A stretch of 52,698 bases of DNA from contig CAJVWV010000005.1 of assembly GCA_913009695.1 (NCBI GenBank), positions 1-52,698 of the forward strand, read 5' to 3'. The DNA is from an uncultured bacterium. Its GTDB lineage: Bacteria > Patescibacteriota > Patescibacteriia > Patescibacteriales > SZUA-104. The position numbers were made by a program, and so were the translations under genes. Of this stretch, positions 19,419-28,797 are shown piece by piece. Under the pieces are notes generated by a model. It was not told where the DNA came from. It was given only the letters and a program-made list of their open reading frames with translations, and ran no database searches. Numbering within the stretch: the stretch's first letter is position 1; each line of letters opens with the position of its first letter.

Positions 19419-20165
19419 TTAGACAGCCTGAGATGTTGTTATTCTCTCCCAGTTTTCATCAGTTATCTTCGGCTTTATCGCTTCAGAACCTCTCTCACAC
19501 AACGGACACTCTTCTTTTGTCCAGTCATTAATGCGACGCTCAGCAATAGGCGAAACCTCGTAATGGACATCTCCAATTTTAATAAACTCTAGTCCACCAC
19601 GATTGACTATAACAATGTCAAAAGCAAGAACGACTACGCCAGGATACTGGCTTTTTATCTCTTTAACAGCCTCAGCATAGCCCGTACCCTTTGTGCAGAT
19701 ATCATCAATGACAAGGATTGATTTGTCGGCCTCGAGGGATGTCACTATTTTTATGTGACCTTCTTCATTCTTTATCATTTCGACTTTTTCTGCACCGGAT
19801 ATTTCAGCAACTTCATTGCCAAGATCCGTAGCCGCAGTCGGAACACCAACTATGTAGTCAGGCCTTAGATCAAGCTCTTTTATCCTCATTACGATCTGAC
19901 GAGCAAATAGTTTGCGTATGTTAAGATATTCTTTTAAACATCCTTTCGCATTTATAAACCCGTCACTGTGATTGAGTGATTTAAGCATGGCATGTAGCCC
20001 GAGCCTACCGTCATCAGCCGCACCATAGTCATAAAACCAGGCGTAACCAAGCGTAAGGAAAATATGAAGCGTTTCCTCTTTGGAAAGCAAATGCGCTACA
20101 GTATCGGGGTTAAGCGAAGCTAAATCGTTCTTGTTCATGTCCAGAATAGATGTTACAATTGTCAT
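19419..20165 (-). CDS. pyrE: phosphoribosyltransferase, orotate phosphoribosyltransferase-like
   Basis: PRPP motif SILVIDDICTKGTG; adjacent to pyrF. Confidence 0.7.
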   Translation of the reverse strand: MTIVTSILDMNKNDLASLNPDTVAHLLSKEETLHIFLTLGYAWFYDYGAADDGRLGLHAMLKSLNHSDGFINAKGCLKEYLNIRKLFARQIVMRIKELDLRPDYIVGVPTAATDLGNEVAEISGAEKVEMIKNEEGHIKIVTSLEADKSILVIDDICTKGTGYAEAVKEIKSQYPGVVVLAFDIVIVNRGGLEFIKIGDVHYEVSPIAERRINDWTKEECPLCERGSEAIKPKITDENWERITTSQAV

Positions 20166-20196
20166 TCTCTTTCACCTCCTCAGTTTTTCTTTAAGA

Positions 20197-20946
20197 TTAA
20201 GCGGCCCTTTTTTTCAGGCCATCTTCTATCTCGGCGTAAGCCCTTTCAACTGCTTCAACTCCGCCCTTTATAAGCGAACTGCCCATAACAAGAATGTCAG
20301 ATCCAGCAGCTATAGCGTTTGACGGTATGCCAAGGCGCTTCTGATCACGCGCGTCTGTCTTAAGCTCTTCCAAAAAACGTATTGCTGGAGTAATGACCTT
20401 AAAATCATCGCCGCAAGTTTTTTTGATCATTCCAGCTTCATGCATAGAGGACACAATGCCGTCGCAACCTGCCTTTTTGGCATTAATTGCAAGCCTTTTA
20501 ACCACATCCGTCACTGTGCCAGGTATTCCGAGCTCATTGTTCATCTTGTCCTGATCAATACTGGTCAATATAGATATGGCTATACTTAAAGGTCTATTGT
20601 CAGGCCCGAAAACTTCCCTTGCTCTTTTATTGCCAGCTTTCATCATTTCAATAGTACTCAGGGCGTGCATATTAAACATGCTTATACCCAGTCCCCTTGA
20701 CGCTAAAACATACCCTGCTACGGTATTAGGAATATCGCTCCATTTAAGATCAAGCCAGATTTTCGCACCCCGCTCTCTTATCATAGAGAAAAGATCTATA
20801 CCAGATTCAGCCAGCAACACATAAGCTTCCAGGAAAATAAAATTCATTTTTACCCAGCCAACCCTGCCACCGATTTTTTCTATTATGTCCGGTGCTTTTT
20901 CAATAGGTACATCCAAGGCAAATGCTAATCTATCCTTAAGTTTCAT
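20197..20946 (-). CDS. pyrF: orotidine 5'-phosphate decarboxylase
   Basis: LAFALDVP, IWLDLKWSDIPNTV, SILTSID; SD AGGAGGTGG before ATG at 20946. Confidence 0.88.
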   Translation of the reverse strand: MKLKDRLAFALDVPIEKAPDIIEKIGGRVGWVKMNFIFLEAYVLLAESGIDLFSMIRERGAKIWLDLKWSDIPNTVAGYVLASRGLGISMFNMHALSTIEMMKAGNKRAREVFGPDNRPLSIAISILTSIDQDKMNNELGIPGTVTDVVKRLAINAKKAGCDGIVSSMHEAGMIKKTCGDDFKVITPAIRFLEELKTDARDQKRLGIPSNAIAAGSDILVMGSSLIKGGVEAVERAYAEIEDGLKKRAA

Positions 20947-20983
20947 TTCTTCCACCTCCTCTTTCTTTCTCCTGCTATGCAGG

Positions 20984-21220
20984 TCATTTACTGATTTTGT
21001 TATTAATGTAATCAACCACTTCCTGAATTTTCAGTAACTTTTCCGCGTCTTTATCCGCTATCTCAATATTAAACCATTCCTCAAAAGCCATTATAAGCTC
21101 AACAGTATCCAAAGAATCAACGCCCAAATCTTCTACAAAATTTGCTTCCGGTGTCACCTTTTCAGGGTCAACTCTTAGATGCTCAACTATTATTTTCTTT
21201 ACTTTTTCGGCAGTTGCCAT
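20984..21220 (-). CDS. acpP: acyl carrier protein
   Basis: [27 protein letters not shown]. Confidence 0.93.
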   Translation of the reverse strand: MATAEKVKKIIVEHLRVDPEKVTPEANFVEDLGVDSLDTVELIMAFEEWFNIEIADKDAEKLLKIQEVVDYINNKISK

Positions 21221-21355
21221 TCATACCCTCTCTTTCTTTAAATGATTATTATATTTATGCTTATTTTTAAGGTTCAAGGTACAAAAAAGCCCAAAGTTTC
21301 CTCCTTGGACTTTTTATTATATTACAATTTTATTTTAGATTAGTCAATAATAACG

Positions 21356-22309
21356 CTATTCAATACGTAATGGCTCGGGTGCTGTTATTACATTAACCTT
21401 ATCAGCTCTTACTTCCTGCTCTAAACATTGATAACCTTTATCATATTCCCATGTTTTATTATAATATCTATGCAAGCCCTGTGCTTCTGCGTCACTACTT
21501 GACATTAAAAAAGTAGCGCATAATTCATATGTTTTATCATCAACAATCTTATAATCAAATTTTTTCTTAGTTGCGCTATCTTCTAAATCTTCTGTTCTTA
21601 AATAAGTAAGTCCGCTTATTAATATATCTAAATTATCCGGCAGTTTTTCTTTTTGATTATAATGACTGTTTATGGCATTATCAATTTTAGAAAATTTTTC
21701 TATAATATTATTGTCGTGCTTTATATTCCTTGTTTGTGTAGGAGATTCAACAAATACAAAAGCGGAAATTAAAATTGCTATAACAAGAACAAGAGAGCCG
21801 TAAAAATATATTCTAATAATATTATCTTTAACGCCAACTACATTCTCTCTTTTTATATCATAAAAATAATAAGTAAAAATTATGGCTGAAATTATAATAG
21901 CGGTTAAGGCCTTAAGAATAAACTTAGTAGTTAGTTCGCCGTCTAGAAAGCTATAAATAGTAGCAATAAGCCAACCGGTCATAACTAAAGAAGAAATAAA
22001 TAAAATTAAATAAGTAAGCCATTTTCTAACACCCGAGTCTTTACCAAGAAAACCTTTAAACAGATTCTTATTAATTTGCGCGACCATAACGTAATAAATC
22101 GGCGCGGAAATAATAATAGCGGAAATCGCGAACTTTAAAGCGCCGGATTCATAACGTCCGCGAAAAGTCTCTAATACGTCAATAATATTCTTGTTAATAA
22201 TCTGAAAAACAATAATACCTGAAGAAAGCGCCATAAATATTAACGCCGCTAAAGATAACATGTAGAAAAACGCGAACTTGGCCGCATTGTTTTTTTGTTC
22301 TTGTTCCAT
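21356..22309 (-). CDS. DUF5671-like membrane protein
   Basis: FAFFYMLSLAALIFMALSSGIIVFQIINKNI..., multiple TM segments. Confidence 0.6.
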   Translation of the reverse strand: MEQEQKNNAAKFAFFYMLSLAALIFMALSSGIIVFQIINKNIIDVLETFRGRYESGALKFAISAIIISAPIYYVMVAQINKNLFKGFLGKDSGVRKWLTYLILFISSLVMTGWLIATIYSFLDGELTTKFILKALTAIIISAIIFTYYFYDIKRENVVGVKDNIIRIYFYGSLVLVIAILISAFVFVESPTQTRNIKHDNNIIEKFSKIDNAINSHYNQKEKLPDNLDILISGLTYLRTEDLEDSATKKKFDYKIVDDKTYELCATFLMSSSDAEAQGLHRYYNKTWEYDKGYQCLEQEVRADKVNVITAPEPLRIE

Positions 22310-22326
22310 ATTTTTGTATAACTTCA

Positions 22327-22418
22327 ACCGAGCTTTAGCTCAGGGTTCGGGAAGTTTTAACTTCCAGTGTTTCCGCGTATGGCGGCTAAAGCCGCCCGAA
22401 CCCGAGCTAAAGCTCGGT
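22327..22418. repeat. compound palindromic element (nested inverted repeat)
   Basis: ACCGAGCTTTAGCTC...GGGTTCGGG [GGAAGTTTTAACTTCC]...[GGCGGCTAAAGCCGCC] CCCGAACCC GAGCTAAAGCTCGGT. Confidence 0.95.
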
Positions 22419-22436
22419 AGAATCTTAATAAAAATT

Positions 22437-24239
22437 TTATTTTTTAACCTTCAACCCTAAATCCTTAAGCTGTTGCTCGCTAACTTCATTAGGCGAATCC
22501 ATCATAACATCCCGCGCCTGCCCGTCTTTCGGGAACGCATAAACATCGCGAATTGAGTCCAAATCAAATAAAATCATAAGAAGCCTGTCTAATCCGGGAG
22601 CGAATCCGCCGTGCGGCGGAGCGCCGTATTCAAAGGCTCTTATCATGGCCCCGAATTTTTTATCTACGTCTTCTTTTTTATAACCGGCAATTTCAAAGGC
22701 CTTGTACATAATCTTTGGATCATGATTTCTTATCGCGCCTGATGAAACTTCATATCCGTTACAAGCTAAATCATACTGATACGCTAAAATATCTAAAGGC
22801 TTTTTAGTCTTTAAAGTTTTCATTCCGCCTTGTGGCATAGAAAAAGGATTATGTGAAAAATCTATTTTTCCATCTTCAATTTCCGAATAATCATACATCG
22901 GATAATCATAAATCCAACACCAAGCAGCTAATTTTTTATTCTTAAGTCCTAAACGAGCTCCGCATTCGTTTCTAACCGCCCCCAAGGCTTCACAAACCTC
23001 GCGCCATGCGTCAGCTCCAAAAAATATTGTATCGCCAGCTTTAGCTCCCGTTTCTTTAACGATTTTTTTAGACAAATCATCACCTAAAAATTTAACAATT
23101 GGCGACTTTAATTCATAGCCACCCTCTCCTGTACTGGGAGAGGAGCTGGGGGTGAGGGTTATATAAGCGAGTCCTTTTGCGCCCCTACTTTTAGCTATTT
23201 CAGTCAACTCGTCAATATCTTTACGGCTAAATTTTGAACCATTATCAACTTTCATGGCATGCACGACTCCTCCGTCTTTAACAACGTTCGCAAAAACTCC
23301 GAACCCGCATCCTTTAACCATCTCCGTGATGTCCATTATTTCTAAACCAAAACGCAAATCAGGTTTATCAGAACCGTACTTATTCATGGCTTCCGCATAA
23401 GTTAAACGAGGAAACGGTTTTTTTATTATTTTTTTATTAGAGAACTTTTCTGTTAAATCTATCATTAAAGGTTCAACCATGCTCCAAATATCTTCTTGCT
23501 CAACAAAGCTCATTTCCATATCAATCTGGTAAAAATCTCCTGGATGACGATCCGCGCGCGGATCTTCATCTCGAAAGCATGGCGCAATCTGAAAATAACG
23601 GTCAAAACCGCCTACCATAAGTAACTGCTTAAACTGTTGAGGCGCCTGTGGTAAAGCATAAAATTTTCCGGGATGCATACGCGAAGGAATTAAATAATCA
23701 CGAGCTCCTTCCGGAGAAGAGTTTGCCAGAATCGGAGTCTGTATTTCTATAAAATTATTTTTATGAAAATAGCCCCTAATATACTGAATAACCTCATCTT
23801 TCTTTTTTATAATTTCTTGCATCTTATCCCTTCGTAAATCAACAAATCTATATTTTAATCTTAAACTTTCGTTAGCTTCTTTAGATTTTTCTTCTCCAAT
23901 TTCAAAGGGCGGAGTCTTGGACTCATTTAAAATCTCAATCTCCGAAATTTCCATTTCAATTTCCCCGGTCGCCATTTTTTTATTAATCATTTCCTTCGGC
24001 CGAGCTACTACCTTGCCCTCTACCCTAACAACCCATTCACTGCGTAATTTATCAGCCGTTTTCCACGCCGTTTTATTAGCATCGGGATCAAAAGTAATCT
24101 GCGTCAATCCATAACGATCCCGCAAATCAATAAAAATAATACCGCCGTGGTCTCGTCGGCGGTGTACCCAGCCTGCTAATTCCACGGTTTTCCCCGCCTC
24201 CTTTTTGCTTAATTCCCCACAAGTATGTGTTCTTAACAT
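22437..24239 (-). CDS. aspS: aspartyl-tRNA synthetase
   Basis: LRTHTCGELSKKEAGKTVELAGWVHRRRDHGG, FRDEDPRADRHPGDFYQID, GGFAPGLDRLLM. Confidence 0.96.
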   Translation of the reverse strand: MLRTHTCGELSKKEAGKTVELAGWVHRRRDHGGIIFIDLRDRYGLTQITFDPDANKTAWKTADKLRSEWVVRVEGKVVARPKEMINKKMATGEIEMEISEIEILNESKTPPFEIGEEKSKEANESLRLKYRFVDLRRDKMQEIIKKKDEVIQYIRGYFHKNNFIEIQTPILANSSPEGARDYLIPSRMHPGKFYALPQAPQQFKQLLMVGGFDRYFQIAPCFRDEDPRADRHPGDFYQIDMEMSFVEQEDIWSMVEPLMIDLTEKFSNKKIIKKPFPRLTYAEAMNKYGSDKPDLRFGLEIMDITEMVKGCGFGVFANVVKDGGVVHAMKVDNGSKFSRKDIDELTEIAKSRGAKGLAYITLTPSSSPSTGEGGYELKSPIVKFLGDDLSKKIVKETGAKAGDTIFFGADAWREVCEALGAVRNECGARLGLKNKKLAAWCWIYDYPMYDYSEIEDGKIDFSHNPFSMPQGGMKTLKTKKPLDILAYQYDLACNGYEVSSGAIRNHDPKIMYKAFEIAGYKKEDVDKKFGAMIRAFEYGAPPHGGFAPGLDRLLMILFDLDSIRDVYAFPKDGQARDVMMDSPNEVSEQQLKDLGLKVKK

Positions 24240-24445
24240 AATTTTAAAAAATGACAAAATCAAAATGACAAATCAATGACTAAAATACAAAAATAATTTA
24301 TGCATTTGAGTTTTGGATTTGATTTGGCATTTGAGTTTTGTCATTTAATATTATCTCATCCTTATTTTTATAATTTTAATTCTGCCATTTTCTTATGTTT
24401 ATTTTGTCTATATACTACCTCATTTCCTCAATTTTAGCAAGAAAA

Positions 24446-24475
24446 AAACTGGTTGACTCAAAGAGCCAGCCAGCC
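24446..24475 (-). terminator. terminator-like hairpin
   Basis: CTGGCTGGCTCTTTGAGTCAACCAG followed by T7. Confidence 0.55.
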
Positions 24476-24482
24476 GTAATTA

Positions 24483-24788
24483 TTAACATGGGTAATCGCT
24501 TCCTTCCCAGACAATGTTGATAGTAATAGGATAATCTATAGAAACACAATTCGTCTCCATCTTTTTTAGGGCGGCCGTAGCGATACTATTGACGTTATTA
24601 CTAATAACAACATCTTTTATGCCAACCGCACCGTCCATTATCTCCTTCTTGAGCCTGGGTCCAATTTCTCTAATCAGGACTTCAATGTTTGTATAGTCCT
24701 CTGTGCTATAAACGTAAGAATATATTTTTTCTTTCTTGGTGCCGTCTTTTAAATGCTCAACTTCAATAACCAAAACTTTGTTTATCAT
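24483..24788 (-). CDS. hypothetical protein
   Basis: ORF with SD GGGAGGAACATAATG. Confidence 0.6.
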   Translation of the reverse strand: MINKVLVIEVEHLKDGTKKEKIYSYVYSTEDYTNIEVLIREIGPRLKKEIMDGAVGIKDVVISNNVNSIATAALKKMETNCVSIDYPITINIVWEGSDYPC

Positions 24789-24805
24789 TATGTTCCTCCC
24801 TCTAA

Positions 24806-25015
24806 TTATTGCTGCTTAACAGCTGCCGTTTTTAGTATTTTTTTGAAGTCAACCTCTTCTCCGCCGACCTTGGTCAGTTTAACATCAGAAAATCTTTCTG
24901 CTTTATCAAAGGCAATTTTACATGCCTCCACGAGCGTTGCGTCAAATGGCAGCCATGGCCTTGAAAGGTAAAAAAGACGAAACTTCTTTTTTTCTTCTGA
25001 ATCTGGCTTACTCAT
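24806..25015 (-). CDS. hypothetical protein
   Basis: ORF with SD GAGGAGGACATATG. Confidence 0.6.
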   Translation of the reverse strand: MSKPDSEEKKKFRLFYLSRPWLPFDATLVEACKIAFDKAERFSDVKLTKVGGEEVDFKKILKTAAVKQQ

Positions 25016-25024
25016 ATGTCCTCC

Positions 25025-25741
25025 TCAAAAATTAAATTTGTAAAATGAACTGCTTATTTTTTTTACTTCTTTATTTAAATTGCTGTCTATTTTCAACTTA
25101 GTTAATTTCTTTAAATCATCGTTAACCACCATTCTCAACACCTTAATACAATTATCTGTGATTGTCAAACTGCTTTGTTCGCCCACTAAACAAGTATTGT
25201 GAGCTACTCCCCCTTTATTTAAGTTGAACTTATTGTTGCCTGGCTCTATCTTTTTTTTACATACTACACAATTATATAGTTCAGGCGTATAGCCTAACTC
25301 AACTAATAATTTCATCACAAAAAAATAAAAAAATAATTCGTAATTCGTAATTCGTAATTCGTAATTATTTAATGTCTCTAAAAAATCCTCTAATAATTTA
25401 AATAATTTTTCATCTTTTTCGTTTTCTTTTATTAATTTTTGGAATACGTTTACGGCTTTTCCGGCTATGGACAATTTATCTAAATCATTTTTTATATTTA
25501 AAAATGAATTTTCATTAATCGCGCTTCCTAAATAATCATACCTTTTCCCGCGAATTACCATAATATTTGCTAAAATAATTGGCTCTATGTGTCCGGCTAA
25601 CTTTGAGCTTACTTTTTTTGCGCCTCGGGCTACTAATTCCAATCTGCCTTTCTTAAGACAAAAAACTGACACTTTTGTGTCATTTTCTCTAAACGGCTTC
25701 CTGTTTAAAATAATGGCTTTTGTCTGATAAGTCTCATCCAT
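25025..25741 (-). CDS. recO: DNA repair protein RecO
   Basis: KAIILNRKPFRENDTKVSVFCLKKGRLELVARGAKK; CxxC zinc region. Confidence 0.9.
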   Translation of the reverse strand: MDETYQTKAIILNRKPFRENDTKVSVFCLKKGRLELVARGAKKVSSKLAGHIEPIILANIMVIRGKRYDYLGSAINENSFLNIKNDLDKLSIAGKAVNVFQKLIKENEKDEKLFKLLEDFLETLNNYELRITNYELFFYFFVMKLLVELGYTPELYNCVVCKKKIEPGNNKFNLNKGGVAHNTCLVGEQSSLTITDNCIKVLRMVVNDDLKKLTKLKIDSNLNKEVKKISSSFYKFNF

Positions 25742-25778
25742 GTTGACACGCGAAATTAACGGATAAAAACAAAATAAA

Positions 25779-26216
25779 CTAATTTTTATTTTTGTTTCTT
25801 TCGTTTTTGTTCGTTTCTTTAGTATTTAATTTATCTAAATAAGTTTGTAATATTATCATGGCCGCGACAGCATCTCTGGGAGCTTTGGTTTTTTTGCCTC
25901 CCACAAGAGCATCAGCGGCCTTGCTTGATAATCTTTCGTCAATAAATTTAATCGGAACATTAACTTTCTTCTTTAATTCATTGACAAACTTATTATACTC
26001 CTTGTTTGTAATTTGTAATTTGTAATTTGTAATTGAAACTGGCTTACCAACAATTATCTCATCAATATCTTCATCTTTAATGATGCTAATAATTTTATCT
26101 ATATTACCAACGATCCTGTATGGACTAGCAATTTTAGTCTCGCCATCTCCTAGCGCCAACCCTATACGTTTCTCGCCCCAATCTATTCCTAAATATTTTT
26201 TTTCTTTACTGTACAT
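25779..26216 (-). CDS. ruvX: Holliday junction resolvase-like RuvX/YqgF
   Basis: YLGIDWGEKRIGLALGD, IDERLSSKAAD. Confidence 0.93.
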   Translation of the reverse strand: MYSKEKKYLGIDWGEKRIGLALGDGETKIASPYRIVGNIDKIISIIKDEDIDEIIVGKPVSITNYKLQITNKEYNKFVNELKKKVNVPIKFIDERLSSKAADALVGGKKTKAPRDAVAAMIILQTYLDKLNTKETNKNERNKNKN

Positions 26217-26225
26217 AATTTTTCT

Positions 26226-27080
26226 TTATGTTTTTGTTAAAATTTCGCATCCTTTTTCAGTAACCACAATCGTATGTTCAAAGTGCGCGCTTATACTTTT
26301 ATCAACTGTCTTAATAGTAAGTCCGTCAGACACATTTTTAATTTCATGAGAACCTACATTAACCATTGGTTCAATCGCTAGAACCATGCCCGGTTTTAAA
26401 ATGACATTATTAAATTTTTTTCCTTCAACTACATAATTCGGTATTTGCGGATCTTCATGCACGTCATATCCGACTCCATGTCCGACTAAATCTCTAACCA
26501 CTGAATATCCATTGGATTCAACGTATTCCTGCACAGCTCTTGCTATATCAGTGAGTTTGTTGTTTGGTTTTATTTGTTTAATAGCCAGATCCAATGACTT
26601 TTTTGTTACGTTAATTAATTTCTTTGCTTCCTTGCTTACCTTGCCCACGGGCACAGTAATAGCCATGTCTGTATATAATCCTTTTTTATTTTCTTTGCAG
26701 GGCTTGCCCGCCGAAGCTTCCTTGTCGTCCATAGCTTTAGCGAAGGATGAAGCGTAGGCGGGATATTCCATTCCAATATCTATTCCAACTATATCTCCAA
26801 CATTTAATCTGCGCGAAGGCAGGGCCGGAGTATGGACAACTTCATCATTTATTGATGTACAAAGAGCTGTTGGAAAAGCGATGTTATCTAAATTAGTTTT
26901 ATAACCTTTAAAAGACGGGCATCCGCCGGCTTCTCTAATTAAAGAACAGGCCATTTGTTCTAACTGGCCTGTTGTTATTCCCGGCTTAACTGCATTTCTT
27001 AATTTTTTCGTAATATTAGCTAAAATTTTACCACCATCTCTTAACACTTTTATTTCTTTTTCAGTTTTAATAGTTACCAT
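26226..27080 (-). CDS. map: type I methionine aminopeptidase
   Basis: FPTALCTSINDEVVHTPA, GDIVGIDIGMEY, GHGVGYDVHEDPQIPN, AIEPMV. Confidence 0.95.
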   Translation of the reverse strand: MVTIKTEKEIKVLRDGGKILANITKKLRNAVKPGITTGQLEQMACSLIREAGGCPSFKGYKTNLDNIAFPTALCTSINDEVVHTPALPSRRLNVGDIVGIDIGMEYPAYASSFAKAMDDKEASAGKPCKENKKGLYTDMAITVPVGKVSKEAKKLINVTKKSLDLAIKQIKPNNKLTDIARAVQEYVESNGYSVVRDLVGHGVGYDVHEDPQIPNYVVEGKKFNNVILKPGMVLAIEPMVNVGSHEIKNVSDGLTIKTVDKSISAHFEHTIVVTEKGCEILTKT

Positions 27081-27083
27081 AAT

Positions 27084-27749
27084 CTATATTTTATGTTTTT
27101 TTAATTCTTTAATTATATCTTTTTGAACCTTTTCAATGCTCTGTTCTCCGTTTATTTTTATTAATTTATCATTTTTATTCCAATAGTCAAGTATTGGCGC
27201 AACTTCCTTGTGATATATTTTAAGTCTGCTAGCGATCACAGACGGTTTATCATCGTCCCTGATATACAATTTAGAATCGCACAAATCGCAAATTCCTTTC
27301 TTTTTTGGAGGATTAAATTTAATATGATACGTTGCTCCACAACCGCAAACCCGCCTACCGCCTAAACGGCTCCTTACTTCTTTATCGCTAACATCAACTA
27401 AAATCGCTAATACATTTACTTCACCCTGTTTTAAATTTTTTATTAAATAATTAAGTTGTTTTTTGTTTCTAGGATATCCATCAAGGATGTATCCAGCTTT
27501 TACATCTTTATTTTTTATTCTTTTTAAAATTATTTCTTTTATTATTCGTTCAGGGGCGTATTTGCCTTTAGAAATAATCTTCTCAACTTCCTTGCCTGTT
27601 TTAGTTCTATCTTTTATTTCTTGGCGTAATAATTCTCCGGTAGAAATAGTCGGCAATTTAAATTTTTTAGAAATCATCTCAGCCTGTGTCCCTTTACCCG
27701 ACCCTGGTGGCCCAAAAAATATTAGAATAGTTTTATTTATTTTTAACAT
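27084..27749 (-). CDS. adk: adenylate kinase with Cys4 lid
   Basis: FGPPGSGKGTQAEMISKKF, ILDGYPRN, CGCGATYH...CDLCDSKLYIRDDD. Confidence 0.96.
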   Translation of the reverse strand: MLKINKTILIFFGPPGSGKGTQAEMISKKFKLPTISTGELLRQEIKDRTKTGKEVEKIISKGKYAPERIIKEIILKRIKNKDVKAGYILDGYPRNKKQLNYLIKNLKQGEVNVLAILVDVSDKEVRSRLGGRRVCGCGATYHIKFNPPKKKGICDLCDSKLYIRDDDKPSVIASRLKIYHKEVAPILDYWNKNDKLIKINGEQSIEKVQKDIIKELKKHKI

Positions 27750-27813
27750 AAATATAATAAATAACTAAAAAATTAATTAGAAATTAGATATTAGACATTA
27801 GAAATTTTTTTCC

Positions 27814-28794
27814 TTATCCTCTAAAAATTAAAAACGCCATATATAAAACATACGAAAACACTAAAATTATTCCCTCCCATCTCCCAAGAATATTTTTCTT
27901 TCCTATATAAATTAAAAACAAAAGCATAAGCGTAATTCCAAATAAAATAAACATATCCATGTTTAAAATCCTATTATAACTAATTGGATTAATAGTTGAA
28001 CTTAAGCCTAAAACCCAAAGAAGATTAAAAATATTTGATCCGATAACGGCACCGACCGCGATATCGGCCCGCTTTCTGTGCGCCGCTACCGCGGCAGCGG
28101 CAAGCTCAGGAAGAGACGTTCCAATGGCAATAATAGTTAAACCTATTAAAGCTTCCGACATTCCAAAAATACTGGCAATTTTTACGGCTCCATCAACTAA
28201 CCACTTGCCGCCTATCGCCAAACCGGCTAAACCAACTATAATCATGCTAAAAGCCACAAAATTATTATATACTTTTGGCTCTTTTCTAATCTCCCCCTGT
28301 ATTTTTTCAAAAATATTCTCTTTTGCCTTGCTAATGCCGAATGTATAAAAAGCAAAAATGAAAAAAAATAAAATAAGAATAAGTCCGTCAACCCTTGTTA
28401 GCCCATCAAGGCCATTGCCATCAATTAAAAAATCATTAACCAAAATTCCCACAGCGGCAATCGCAAGTAAAGAAAAAGGAATTTCTTTATGAATTGTCGC
28501 TTTTTTAACTACAAGAGGATAAATAATCGCCGCTATACCTAAAATAAGCAATGTGTTGGTTATGTTTGATCCAATAATATTTCCCAAGGCGATGTCAGAA
28601 CTTCCCCTTATGCTGGCTAAAGTACTAACTATTAATTCAGGCATTGAAGTGCCAAAAGCAACAATTGTTAAACCAATAACAAAAGTGGAGATGCCGTACT
28701 TTCTGGCGATTGACGACGAACCGTCAATCAGCATATCAGCGCCCTTAAGTAAAAAAATAAAACCTAAAATAAATAAAATTATTGTTAACCACAT
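27814..28794 (-). CDS. CaCA family Na+/Ca2+ antiporter
   Basis: Two alpha repeats: VAFGTSMPELIVSTLASIRGSSDIALGNIIGSNITN and IAIGTSLPELAAAAVAAHRKRADIAVGAVIGSNIFN. Confidence 0.93.
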   Translation of the reverse strand: MWLTIILFILGFIFLLKGADMLIDGSSSIARKYGISTFVIGLTIVAFGTSMPELIVSTLASIRGSSDIALGNIIGSNITNTLLILGIAAIIYPLVVKKATIHKEIPFSLLAIAAVGILVNDFLIDGNGLDGLTRVDGLILILFFFIFAFYTFGISKAKENIFEKIQGEIRKEPKVYNNFVAFSMIIVGLAGLAIGGKWLVDGAVKIASIFGMSEALIGLTIIAIGTSLPELAAAAVAAHRKRADIAVGAVIGSNIFNLLWVLGLSSTINPISYNRILNMDMFILFGITLMLLFLIYIGKKNILGRWEGIILVFSYVLYMAFLIFRG

Positions 28795-28797
28795 AAA

